This document shows positions 22,897-31,238 of a DNA stretch of 49,985 bases, one piece after another (positions within the stretch are counted from its first letter, which is position 1; every line of letters starts with the position of its first letter). Both the position numbers and the translations under genes were made by a program. The DNA lies in IMG/VR virus record IMGVR_UViG_3300020185_000069, positions 1 through 49,985 of that record; one strand, written 5' to 3'. The notes under the pieces are model-generated. The model worked only from the letters and a program-made list of their open reading frames with translations, was not told the DNA's origin and ran no database searches. This DNA comes from a virus.

Positions 22897-25152
22897 TTAA
22901 TTTTTAAGGGAATCTTCCCAATTTCTAAATAAAATATTACCTTCTTCGTATGCCTCACGCTCAATACTCTCTAAAGCATCATCTTCATTAGTATTTGTAG
23001 TATTACTATGATCTAAAGTGCCTTCTAAATTTTGATGATGGTGAATTAATTCATGGGCGTATGAACGTAAAACGTCTTTAGGATGTCTATCTAATGTGTA
23101 AAGAACAACTTTCTGTTCACTTGGCATATAATAAGCAGTCCTACCAAATATATTAGCAGCATTTTCTTTATCATCCTCTATAAATTCTAATTGGGGGTAA
23201 GGTTTTAAATTTAAACCTCCTTCATTTGCCATATAATCCGTTAATGAAGTTATTTGAGGGGTTAAATCTTCTTCTAATGTTTCATACCCGGAACCATAAG
23301 GAGATGATTTTTGATCGTGGTTAGGATCCACTTCTGTTAAGTGTTTTAAGTAGGGTTCTTCAGATCCATCCATGTAAATAATTGTCCAATCTTCAGGGTT
23401 ATTTCCTATTTTATTAATTTTGTTAACCTCTTTATCTCCTATGGTTAATTTTTCTTCTAACTCAATTTTTTCATTGGGAGTTTTAAAATTCCTTTTACGC
23501 ATAACTGTTTTAGCAATAGCTTTATTAGCCATTTTCATAAACGGAATATTGATATTAGTTTCCGTATCTGTAGCAACTACACTTTTATACTTGTTGAGAA
23601 AATCAATAAACTCTTCTCTATTATCACCTAATTTAGTAAAAAAGTCTTCTAATTCAAGATAATTTATTTGAGGATTATTCCTAGGGTCATTTAGTCTATC
23701 AAAAAAGTGATTACCTGAAAGATCTACATCTATAGGGTTTAATTCTCTATCTGCTAAGCTATCTAAATCTTCAACATCTTGTTGATCAAAATCCTCTTTT
23801 ATTTTAGTTAAAGAAACACCAGGCATGTTGGTTTCTAACCAATTCATCCAAGTTTCTCTTACAAAATCTTCTTCTTCAGGATCCAAATCATACTCATAAC
23901 TATTAAATAAATCATCAATAGCTTGTTGTAAACTTATTTTTTTAGCTTTAGCTTTAGTCCTTAGCCCTTGAATATGGCCTGGAATTTCATAGTCAAGAGT
24001 AAGGTATTCTACATCTGGTAAATCATCTTGGTCTACTCCATCTTCACCAGGTCTAACTCCTTTTTCAGCTCTATATTGGGCAAGGTGTTCTAATTCGTGT
24101 CTAACAGAATTTCTTAATTCAGCACTTAACTCGCTATATAATTGTTTATCAAGAAGTTCTGGGTTATATTTTATCTCAATTGCTATATCTTTAGGTCCTG
24201 CAGATCCTTCTACCTTGAAGGGCATAAATCCTAGTCCTTTTTTCATAGGATAAAACCCATATACTAACTCGTATTCTTTACCTACTAAAGCACCTTCAGT
24301 TGAATCTTCTACTTTAGTACCTACAGTTTTAAGGAATTGTTTCATTAAAAAACGAGTTTGCATTCGGGTTTCTGCATCGTATGCAATACGTTCTTGTAAA
24401 GGTTGTTCTTCTAATCCTAACGTAGCTAATTTAGTATAGTATTGAGGATCTTCATCCAAATGATCTAAAGCAATTTTTAAAGCTATTTTAGGATCGTCAG
24501 TATGTTCTTTTTCAACTTCAATTCCTTTCCTTAACTCTTCTTTATCATACTTATGTTTATATTCTTTAACCACATCCGTTAACATATCCCAAATTTCATC
24601 TATTTCGGGGATGTCTGGGAAGAATTGTATAAATGTTTCTTTATCTTTTGCAAGTAAAGCTTTACGGGCTTTAGTTCCACTTACTGAGTCGGAAGTGATA
24701 ATTTTTTTGGGTTGTATATTAGTATAGTCTCCCCTTCTTAAAGCTCTAGTTCTTTTAATAAAATCATAAAAATCATCTTTATTACCCTCTCTCTCACCCA
24801 TAAACCAATAAATTTCCTTATCGGGATTTTTTTTAGCATAAGAATATATAGCCCCAATAGGAGGTTTATTATCAGGAGAGGCCATTACCACTACTTTACT
24901 AGGAAGGGATTTTTTATATATATTCCAAATAGCTAATGATTCTTCTTGACTAATTGAATCTCGAGTCCCACTACCTACCAATACAATTAAAGCATCCATT
25001 TCAGGATTTTCTTGTAAAGCTTTCTTTACTACCTCTAAATGTCCTGATGTAGGGGGTTTAAATCCTCCTCCAAACATTCCAACTATTTTCTTTTTAGGCA
25101 ATGTATTTTCACCTAAAATTCCTTCTACTAATGCTTGGGATAAAAAATTCAT
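22897..25152 (-). CDS. Nucleotidyltransferase fused to two HExxH domains
   Basis: 751 residues with an unusual architecture. N-terminus: cytidylyltransferase-like fold with FGGGFKPPTSGHLEVV (27-42, the H-x-x-x-x-G-H-type site degenerate to T-S-G-H) and SVSGTKARKAL (155-165, the I-S-x-T-x-x-R equivalent). Next is a DUF5661-like segment, DPKIALKIALDHLDEDPQYY (219-238). Then a first zincin-like motif HELEHLAQY (351-359) with a downstream IPGHIQGL. The C-terminus has a second HELIHHHQ (700-707) with a later E-x-x-A-Y-E-E-G that could supply the third ligand. Functions could be nucleotide transfer plus protein processing. It overlaps the kinase gene by four bases. Confidence 0.8.
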   Translation of the reverse strand: MNFLSQALVEGILGENTLPKKKIVGMFGGGFKPPTSGHLEVVKKALQENPEMDALIVLVGSGTRDSISQEESLAIWNIYKKSLPSKVVVMASPDNKPPIGAIYSYAKKNPDKEIYWFMGEREGNKDDFYDFIKRTRALRRGDYTNIQPKKIITSDSVSGTKARKALLAKDKETFIQFFPDIPEIDEIWDMLTDVVKEYKHKYDKEELRKGIEVEKEHTDDPKIALKIALDHLDEDPQYYTKLATLGLEEQPLQERIAYDAETRMQTRFLMKQFLKTVGTKVEDSTEGALVGKEYELVYGFYPMKKGLGFMPFKVEGSAGPKDIAIEIKYNPELLDKQLYSELSAELRNSVRHELEHLAQYRAEKGVRPGEDGVDQDDLPDVEYLTLDYEIPGHIQGLRTKAKAKKISLQQAIDDLFNSYEYDLDPEEEDFVRETWMNWLETNMPGVSLTKIKEDFDQQDVEDLDSLADRELNPIDVDLSGNHFFDRLNDPRNNPQINYLELEDFFTKLGDNREEFIDFLNKYKSVVATDTETNINIPFMKMANKAIAKTVMRKRNFKTPNEKIELEEKLTIGDKEVNKINKIGNNPEDWTIIYMDGSEEPYLKHLTEVDPNHDQKSSPYGSGYETLEEDLTPQITSLTDYMANEGGLNLKPYPQLEFIEDDKENAANIFGRTAYYMPSEQKVVLYTLDRHPKDVLRSYAHELIHHHQNLEGTLDHSNTTNTNEDDALESIEREAYEEGNILFRNWEDSLKN

Positions 25153-25943
25153 GCTAAAAAGGATTTTAATTTAGATTGTGCTTCTTCAGCTGATATGGAG
25201 GTGTTTATGATGTCTTTTACTCCTTCATCAGCTAGTAATGCTTTTATTTGCTCAGCATCTTTAGCTTTTTGAGCATCAGATTTAGCTTGTTGGGCAGGGG
25301 TTTTAGGTTTAGTACCTTTAGGGGTAAAAGGTTCAAGGTATTTAGTTACTATAGATTCCAAATCTGTTAATTTTTCATCTCCTAAAGTGTTAGCAACAGA
25401 TACAAAATTGTTACCAAACAATTGTTTATAAGGAGCAAAATTTTGAGTTACACTTTTCCATGTTCTCATTACTATAGCAGGGGCTAAACTTCTATCTTCC
25501 CCCCCTGACTTTTCAAACCTATCCTGGTTTTGTTTAAGGGAGCGTTCTAGATCAGTATAAACATAAAGCATAAAAACTTCATATCCTGTTTCTTCTAATT
25601 CACTTTTTAATTTAGATGTTTCTTTTAATGAGGCGCCTGTGCCATCTAATATGAATGATTCTTTTTCTCCTATAGTAGTTGTTAAATTACTTTTAAACTC
25701 TTTATTAGCTGCAGCCATAGCTTTAGCTTGATTACTTCTTTCTTCAGGAGAAGCGTTTTTTAAGTCCAATGTAATATTAGCCTTTTTTAACATAGGAACA
25801 TAAATGTCATCTACATTTAATACCTTTAAATTCCCTAAGTCTAAACCCCTTAAAATATACCCTTTTCCAGCACCAGGAGCTCCTGCTAATATAATAGCTT
25901 TGGGTTTACCTTGTATTTCTTTTAAAATATCATATAATTTCAT
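25149..25943 (-). CDS. Zeta-toxin-like P-loop kinase
   Basis: 264 residues. Walker A is GAPGAGKGY (21-29) and the D-D pair in VLNVDDIYVPML (38-49) follows as in zeta-toxin/UDP-GlcNAc kinase and polynucleotide kinase-like proteins. ESFILDGTGAS and FMLYVYTDLERSLKQN complete the core, with RTWKSV downstream. The C-terminal 60 residues are Lys/Ala/Glu-rich. No antitoxin is adjacent, so a nucleotide- or RNA-modifying kinase is at least as likely as a toxin. A junction motif lies 13 bases upstream. Confidence 0.75.
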   Translation of the reverse strand: MKLYDILKEIQGKPKAIILAGAPGAGKGYILRGLDLGNLKVLNVDDIYVPMLKKANITLDLKNASPEERSNQAKAMAAANKEFKSNLTTTIGEKESFILDGTGASLKETSKLKSELEETGYEVFMLYVYTDLERSLKQNQDRFEKSGGEDRSLAPAIVMRTWKSVTQNFAPYKQLFGNNFVSVANTLGDEKLTDLESIVTKYLEPFTPKGTKPKTPAQQAKSDAQKAKDAEQIKALLADEGVKDIINTSISAEEAQSKLKSFLA

Positions 25944-25956
25944 AAAGAGTATTTGT

Positions 25957-25967
25957 TATAAATATTA
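25957..25967 (-). promoter_or_regulatory. Junction motif TAATATTTATA
   Basis: The TAA is the stop codon of the PD-(D/E)XK gene. The kinase start at 25943 lies 13 bases downstream. Confidence 0.5.
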
Positions 25968-26729
25968 CAAATCTCTTTTAGCTGATGTTCTAAATTGTGT
26001 AAATGCTGGCTTATGGTTGGGGTTTTCTAAGTCAAATAAGGTACGGACTGTTCTATAAATTTCTAGGTTTTCTTCTATACTTCTAGATGATTCATACATT
26101 TCCCATCCTTTACCTTGCATTTTACCTTTTGCGGCTTTCCTTTTAGAAGATTTTAACCATAAAATACCCGTACGATCCACTTTTTTACCAAAACATTCCT
26201 CAAAACATTTAGCATACATTGCGGCTTGTAAATCATAAGTAGTTTGTAAATGGTTAGAAGTTTTAAAATCTATAATCCATAATTCACCATTAATTTCACA
26301 AACTAAATCACAAGTACCTGCTACTTTTAATTCATCGGAGAATAAATGAACTTCTGCTTCAATTAATGTTGGTTTATATTCTTCCCACCAATCAACAAAT
26401 CTTAAAAACATTTGCCAAACATGGGGTGGATACATAGGTCTACCATATTCTAAAAAGTTCATTTCTTCACCATTTAGATAAGCTTCAATCATTTCATGTA
26501 CTTGTGTACCTTCTTCTCCTGCTTTTCTAACTATATGATCCGCTGAATAACCTACTTTCTTAAGCCAATCTTCAAAAAATTTACCTTTAGGGTAATAAGA
26601 TAAAACATAAGTTACTGAGGGGTAATATTCCCCGTTTCGTTGGTAATATCTCCCATCTGGGAGGGTTATTTGTTTAGCATCATCAGATACTTCTAGTATT
26701 CTATTGTAGGTAGTTTTAATTTGTTTCAT
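25965..26729 (-). CDS. PD-(D/E)XK exonuclease (RecB/Cas4-like)
   Basis: 254 residues. Ordered nuclease motifs: EEGTQVHEM (72-80, His78), IEAEVHLFSDELKVAGTCDLVCE (start about 123, Asp141), ELWIIDFKTSNH (149-160, Asp154 and Lys156) and YDLQAAMYAKCF (165-176, Gln168). This matches the RecB-family fold used by phage exonucleases in recombination and DNA repair. It overlaps the primase stop/start by four bases, so it belongs to a replication and recombination group. Confidence 0.88.
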   Translation of the reverse strand: MKQIKTTYNRILEVSDDAKQITLPDGRYYQRNGEYYPSVTYVLSYYPKGKFFEDWLKKVGYSADHIVRKAGEEGTQVHEMIEAYLNGEEMNFLEYGRPMYPPHVWQMFLRFVDWWEEYKPTLIEAEVHLFSDELKVAGTCDLVCEINGELWIIDFKTSNHLQTTYDLQAAMYAKCFEECFGKKVDRTGILWLKSSKRKAAKGKMQGKGWEMYESSRSIEENLEIYRTVRTLFDLENPNHKPAFTQFRTSAKRDL

Positions 26730-27649
26730 AGGGCTAATTTTTTAGCCAAAAGCCCCGACAAGGTAAGAGGAATAGACTTTTGAATAAGTTCAGTAAAACA
26801 TTTAAATCCTAATTCACTCGGGTCCTTATCATCCATTTCTAATAAATGGACTTCTTTACCTTCATTCATAAACGTTTCACAAAATTTAATTGCAGATTTC
26901 ATAGCATCACTATCTAGTGCTATATATATTTTTTCAACTTTAGAAGAAACGATTTTCTTCATTAGGTTACTTTGTATATTTTTTCCTAAAAGTGGGATAG
27001 CATTCCTTTTGATGGCTATGGCATCAAATGGTCCTTCACATAATACTAACGGGCTATTCCAGTTTATAAACATTTCAAACGGTACAATATCGCGAGATAC
27101 TGATGGGTTTTTATATTTTCTGTATGGTTCTTTTTCAAAGCTGCGGGCTGTGAAATAATTTAAATTACCATTAAGATCATACGAAGGAATAATAATCATA
27201 TTTTGATATTCTCCACTCTCACAATATCCAATATTATATTTAATAATGTCGTCAGTAAAAATACCCCTTTTCTTAAGGTAAGCTGAAGCATGTTTTCCCA
27301 TAATATCTGAGGGGTGGTCTATAAGGGAAGTAAATTCTAATGGAAGAGTAAGGGAATTTATTATTTCTACCTCTTCAACGAATTGACCTTTAGGTACTAA
27401 TTTACGAGCTTCTTCAATATACTCATATTTCTTAGACCTTTTAAGTAAAGAAACAATAGTTTTCCCTCTGGTATTGCAAACCCAACAATGCCATGGATTA
27501 TGACCTTTTTTATTCTCAGTAAAATTTATTTCTAATTTAGGTTTGTGGTGATCACAGAAGGGACAGTGGTGGGCATAATTACCTCTTGCCGTTTGTTTAC
27601 CCTTTCCAAGAATTTTATCAACTAGGGTAACTAATAAGTGATTTACCAT
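26726..27649 (-). CDS. gp61: DNA primase, gp61-like, with zinc finger and TOPRIM
   Basis: 307 residues. N-terminal zinc finger CPFC (29-32) and CWVC (55-58). TOPRIM core LVLCEGPFDAIAI (201-213, Glu205) and IYIALDSDAM (241-250). Complete for a small phage primase that makes RNA primers for lagging-strand synthesis with a gp41-type helicase (not in this window). A sequence TATATTCCATAC lies just before the ATG, similar to the -7 box of the host-type promoters, but no clear -33 element was found. Confidence 0.88.
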   Translation of the reverse strand: MVNHLLVTLVDKILGKGKQTARGNYAHHCPFCDHHKPKLEINFTENKKGHNPWHCWVCNTRGKTIVSLLKRSKKYEYIEEARKLVPKGQFVEEVEIINSLTLPLEFTSLIDHPSDIMGKHASAYLKKRGIFTDDIIKYNIGYCESGEYQNMIIIPSYDLNGNLNYFTARSFEKEPYRKYKNPSVSRDIVPFEMFINWNSPLVLCEGPFDAIAIKRNAIPLLGKNIQSNLMKKIVSSKVEKIYIALDSDAMKSAIKFCETFMNEGKEVHLLEMDDKDPSELGFKCFTELIQKSIPLTLSGLLAKKLAL

Positions 27650-27673
27650 AGTATGGAATATACAATAAAGAAT

Positions 27674-28123
27674 TTACTTATCAAAGTCTGAGGTAAAGAA
27701 CTTACCTAAAATATTATCATTGTAGTATAAATCGGGTTTTTCTAAAACCTCCATCTGGAATAGGTGTTTGGTTTCGAGGTAGGTGAGGTGTTTTTTATTG
27801 AAAGCTACCTCAATAATTTGTTTCCCCAAATCCTCCAGTGTAACTTCTTTACTGTTGATTTGGTTTTTAAGATGGGTATTTGACCCATAATATTTTTTCC
27901 AATCACTTTCTTTTTGAATTACTCGGAATGTTTTTTTCCTCCCACGTCCTGTTTGTTCCGATAACTCTGCTTTGGTGAGTTTCTTTTTAATATTATGGAA
28001 TAAAACTTTTTTTCCTATATATTTTTTACCCTTGGGGGTAATTACTTCATATATAAACCCAAATGTGTTAGGTGGGAATTGCGATATGTCTGTAATTTCT
28101 TTACCATTATATAACCAATTCAT
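27674..28123 (-). CDS. GIY-YIG-type endonuclease (Seg-like)
   Basis: 149 residues. GFIYEVITPKGKKYIGKK (22-39) carries the G-x-I-Y and K-Y-I-G elements of the GIY-YIG nuclease fold. DWKKYYGSNTHLKNQ and a late E (TYLETKHLFQ) with YYNDNI fit Seg-type phage endonucleases. Such proteins can act as homing endonucleases or in DNA processing. A lone gene between structural and replication genes is a typical site for a homing endonuclease. Confidence 0.7.
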   Translation of the reverse strand: MNWLYNGKEITDISQFPPNTFGFIYEVITPKGKKYIGKKVLFHNIKKKLTKAELSEQTGRGRKKTFRVIQKESDWKKYYGSNTHLKNQINSKEVTLEDLGKQIIEVAFNKKHLTYLETKHLFQMEVLEKPDLYYNDNILGKFFTSDFDK

Positions 28124-28130
28124 ATTTTTT

Positions 28131-28856
28131 TTAAAATTTAAATTCTATTGCAGTTGAGAATGCGGTTTGGAAATCTTTTTTATAGGGTTTAGGTAATTTG
28201 GCTACTGCCAAACAATCTCCGTTATTATTATAGAATCCTATACCTGTTATGTATGTGACTGGATTATTAATCCAATCTTCATGGCCTGTATTATAAGGTC
28301 CGCTAAATCTATCATATGTTGGGAATCTTAGATTATCGTTATTATCTAGGAAGGAAGGGTTAGTAGAATAATTAAATTCTGATGGGCCTGCATATACATA
28401 AACATGAGTGTTTGTAATGGTTTCTTCACTACAAGCTTTTACAGTAGCACCAAACGTAGGATTCAAACCTGGTTTAATAGCTATTCCAATGTCTGGGTAA
28501 AAATAATATGTACTATCAGCTGATACATATTCTCTCCCAGATTCACAGTAATTTATTTCATGGGAGCCAGTTTTTAGTCTTACTCCATCAATTTCAAAAG
28601 AAGGGGGATAAATACTTTCTTTAAAATTTTTTCTATTTATACTTAATACTGTTATGGGAGGTAGAAAAGGAGGGGCATTATCAACTTTTCCTTTAATTAT
28701 ATTAACGAGTTGTTTAAACCCAAAATCAGTTATACTAAAAGAATCTATTTTATAATCGTCATTTATAACTAATACCCCTCCTGGATCTGAGCCTGCAGGT
28801 TCTACAACGGGCATTGCATTTGTTGTAATATCTTCGGGGGATAGTGTTTTATACAT
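28131..28856 (-). CDS. Virion structural protein, paralogue 3 of 3
   Basis: 241 residues. Shares with the next two genes the segments EFNYSTNPSFLD, YITGIGFYNNNGDCLAVAKL and PKPYKKDFQ, and an opening like YKTLSPEDITT. The pattern 'F-N-Y-S-x-N-P-S ... T-x-I-G-L-Y-N-x-N-x-E-L-L-A-V-A-K-L' is typical of a phage structural family. Position at the end of the baseplate cluster suggests a tail or fibre-network role. Start overlaps the upstream paralogue as TAATG. Confidence 0.75.
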   Translation of the reverse strand: MYKTLSPEDITTNAMPVVEPAGSDPGGVLVINDDYKIDSFSITDFGFKQLVNIIKGKVDNAPPFLPPITVLSINRKNFKESIYPPSFEIDGVRLKTGSHEINYCESGREYVSADSTYYFYPDIGIAIKPGLNPTFGATVKACSEETITNTHVYVYAGPSEFNYSTNPSFLDNNDNLRFPTYDRFSGPYNTGHEDWINNPVTYITGIGFYNNNGDCLAVAKLPKPYKKDFQTAFSTAIEFKF

Positions 28857-29701
28857 TACTTATCTATTCTTATTATGAAATTTGTATCAGTATAGGGGTT
28901 TAATTTAACAGCTTGGGCTAATTTACCCACCATCATTAATTCTTGATTTTCATTGTATAAACCAACTGTAGTAACGTATGGCATAAATTCAGGGCTATCT
29001 ACTACTCTATGGTTATATTGGGTACTAGAACCTGAGAGTAGGGAGGGGTTTAATGAGTAATTAAATTCATTGGGTCCGGCAGTACATTTATATTGAGTAG
29101 AATATATTGTATAAGAACCTGAAAAGTCAACCCTACTAGCTGGGTCTCCATCAGTTCTTACTATAATACCTTGATCATAAAAAATATTACCTATTATATT
29201 TTCACTTCCATCTATTATATTACCTGTACTATCATCCGTAAATCCTATTCCAACAACAGTACCTGGTACTATAGATTCTCCCATTTCCTTAGTTGAAATG
29301 CTTACCACAGATACCGTTTCTTCATAATCTACTGGGAGATTTCGTTGATATATTAAGCTTCCTTGGAAAGAAGGGTCAAATCTACTAAATGTCCCTTCAG
29401 GTATAGCTGTAGGAGTTTCACCTGAAGTAAAGTTAGAGAAGATACTTCCATTAATTAAGAAATCTTGACTAATGAAAGCTCCATAAAATAACTGTCTTAT
29501 AGAATTATATAAACTAGCTTGGTTCCCAATCCCCTCCCCTGGGAGGGGGCCAAAATCTAGTCTAGAGGAATACCCCCCTGCTAATTCTGTATATATAAGA
29601 TTTTTAGCCGTAAGTACAGTACCCCGTTGTGTTTGGGAACTTTTTACTTGTATAGGGGTAACCCTAATATCACCCCCTGTTAATTTCTTGAATACACCCA
29701 T
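28856..29701 (-). CDS. Virion structural protein, paralogue 2 of 3
   Basis: 281 residues. Common core includes EFNYSLNPSLLSG and YVTTVGLYNENQELMMVGKL, matching the two neighbours. The opening VFKKLTGGDIRVTPIQVKSS also aligns with theirs. The middle part differs most (SVVSISTKEMGESIVPGT), so the copies have diverged in one surface region. Tail-associated role inferred from location. Confidence 0.75.
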   Translation of the reverse strand: MGVFKKLTGGDIRVTPIQVKSSQTQRGTVLTAKNLIYTELAGGYSSRLDFGPLPGEGIGNQASLYNSIRQLFYGAFISQDFLINGSIFSNFTSGETPTAIPEGTFSRFDPSFQGSLIYQRNLPVDYEETVSVVSISTKEMGESIVPGTVVGIGFTDDSTGNIIDGSENIIGNIFYDQGIIVRTDGDPASRVDFSGSYTIYSTQYKCTAGPNEFNYSLNPSLLSGSSTQYNHRVVDSPEFMPYVTTVGLYNENQELMMVGKLAQAVKLNPYTDTNFIIRIDK

Positions 29702-29705
29702 TCAT

Positions 29706-30485
29706 TTAGAAATCTAACTTAACTCTAATAAGAGCTTCTTTAGTAAAGTCTTTCTTAAGTGGTTTACTTAATTTAGCTACTGCTAATAAATCTCCGTTAT
29801 CGTTATATAAACCAATTGTAGTGATAAAAGTTTGGGGGGCTGTAATAAAGTCTGTAAATCTAACCCCTCCTGTAGTTGAATCTATAAAAGTAGGATTTTG
29901 GGAATAATTAAATTCTGCGTTTCTTGCTCTAACAAACACAAAATTTGAAGTTAGTACTTCTTCACTATCACATGTAACTAAACCAGTGCTATAAGCAGGT
30001 GTACCATCTAATAAAGCAGTCCCAATATCTGGGTAAAGGTACATATTAGATCCTGAGTAAACTCTTCCAGCGTTAGTAAATCCTACATCTGCAGATCCTG
30101 TGGCTAGAGGACCATAATTAGCATTATCTATTGCAAAGGTAGGTGGGAATATAGATTGTTTAAAACGTTGTCTGTCTACTACTATAGCAGTAAATGTATC
30201 TCCTATAGGCAAATTGCTCTCAGCATCTCCTTGAATAATATTAGCAAATTGCTTATATACTACTTGTTCACCAATACTCGTACCTGTAGCATTTTTATCC
30301 GCTGTCGCCACAAATACTTCAGGTCTATTATCTGACCCCAAATATGCTGTATAATACTCTGCACTTACCCCACTATTCCCTTCAGTGGCAGCTGTATTAG
30401 TACTACTACCATTGGCAAATGCCGGAGCTACAATAGCATCTGTGCTGAGGAGAAAATCTTCGGGTTCTAATCTTTTAAATGACAT
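29706..30485 (-). CDS. Virion structural protein, paralogue 1 of 3
   Basis: 259 residues. Contains EFNYSQNPTFID and FITTIGLYNDNGDLLAVAKL and KPLKKDF, nearly the same as paralogue 3, and begins SFKRLEPEDFLLSTDAI. It is closer to paralogue 3 than to paralogue 2 in the C-terminal third. Four bases separate it from paralogue 2. Confidence 0.75.
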   Translation of the reverse strand: MSFKRLEPEDFLLSTDAIVAPAFANGSSTNTAATEGNSGVSAEYYTAYLGSDNRPEVFVATADKNATGTSIGEQVVYKQFANIIQGDAESNLPIGDTFTAIVVDRQRFKQSIFPPTFAIDNANYGPLATGSADVGFTNAGRVYSGSNMYLYPDIGTALLDGTPAYSTGLVTCDSEEVLTSNFVFVRARNAEFNYSQNPTFIDSTTGGVRFTDFITAPQTFITTIGLYNDNGDLLAVAKLSKPLKKDFTKEALIRVKLDF

Positions 30486-30496
30486 AAATTAGGGGT

Positions 30497-31159
30497 TTAT
30501 TGAGTGTTTTTAGTTATAGAAACAGGTATTGTTATTCTAGCACCACTATCTTTACCTACCACTAATAATGAAGTTTTTATACTAGTAGCGGTTGAACCAA
30601 ATAATGTATTAACTGTAGTAGCTTTCATATTAATGGTAGTTCCTATAACTGTTTTCTGTGTAGCTGCCCCTAAAGTTTGGGTAGAATTTAAGTTCTGGGC
30701 TAATTGAGTATTAACTCCTATACCTTCAAATGAACTCATAGTTCTCACATCAGCAATAGTTACTGTATAACCCCCAGCTTCAAATACTTGATTATTACCT
30801 AAATAATTTAACGTTTGAGGAGTTATTGATAGAGTAGCACCTTGTTTTAATACAATAGATTGATATCCTATATCCAGTACTGGCATTTGGGATGTTCCTC
30901 TGGGTAAAGTGGTTAATTTGTATCTTAAATTTTGAGTTGCTTTAGGCATAGCCTCTAATAAAGGCATATTTTCAATATTTTTACCAAAGAAAGCAGAACC
31001 TGAAGGGTCTGTGGGGTCATAAAGTGAGTAATCTATTTCATCGTCTGAAAGTGCGAATTGTGTAATTTTGAAGGAACCATCACCTCTTGCAAGTAGTTCT
31101 CTTCCTCTATCTGTCAAAATAGCATCAACTGTTATGACTGCATTATTTAAATATCCCAT
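30497..31159 (-). CDS. Virion structural protein, unknown
   Basis: 220 residues. Begins GYLNNAVITVDAILTDRGRE, and FKITQFALSDDEIDYSLYDP follows, a combination common in structural proteins of T4-like phages outside enterobacteria. The C-terminal half is beta-rich and Thr/Ser-rich, like a trimeric fibre or collar domain. It sits just upstream of the three paralogues. Confidence 0.65.
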   Translation of the reverse strand: MGYLNNAVITVDAILTDRGRELLARGDGSFKITQFALSDDEIDYSLYDPTDPSGSAFFGKNIENMPLLEAMPKATQNLRYKLTTLPRGTSQMPVLDIGYQSIVLKQGATLSITPQTLNYLGNNQVFEAGGYTVTIADVRTMSSFEGIGVNTQLAQNLNSTQTLGAATQKTVIGTTINMKATTVNTLFGSTATSIKTSLLVVGKDSGARITIPVSITKNTQ

Positions 31160-31179
31160 TGTTTTTTATTGTATATGTA

Positions 31180-31190
31180 ATAAATATTAT
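31180..31190 (-). promoter_or_regulatory. Junction motif ATAATATTTAT
   Basis: Located in a 79-bp gap after the 727-aa gene and 20 bases before the start at 31159. Here the motif does not contain the preceding stop codon, so conservation is not simply due to stop codons. Confidence 0.55.
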
Positions 31191-31238
31191 AAATTTAGTT
31201 TTGTTATTATTGAATAAATTCTTTTTTAAGAAATATGT

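Noticed and set aside
25149-25943. Toxin-antitoxin system based on the zeta-like kinase
   Set aside because: No small partner gene is adjacent; neighbours are a nuclease and the fusion enzyme with overlapping starts.
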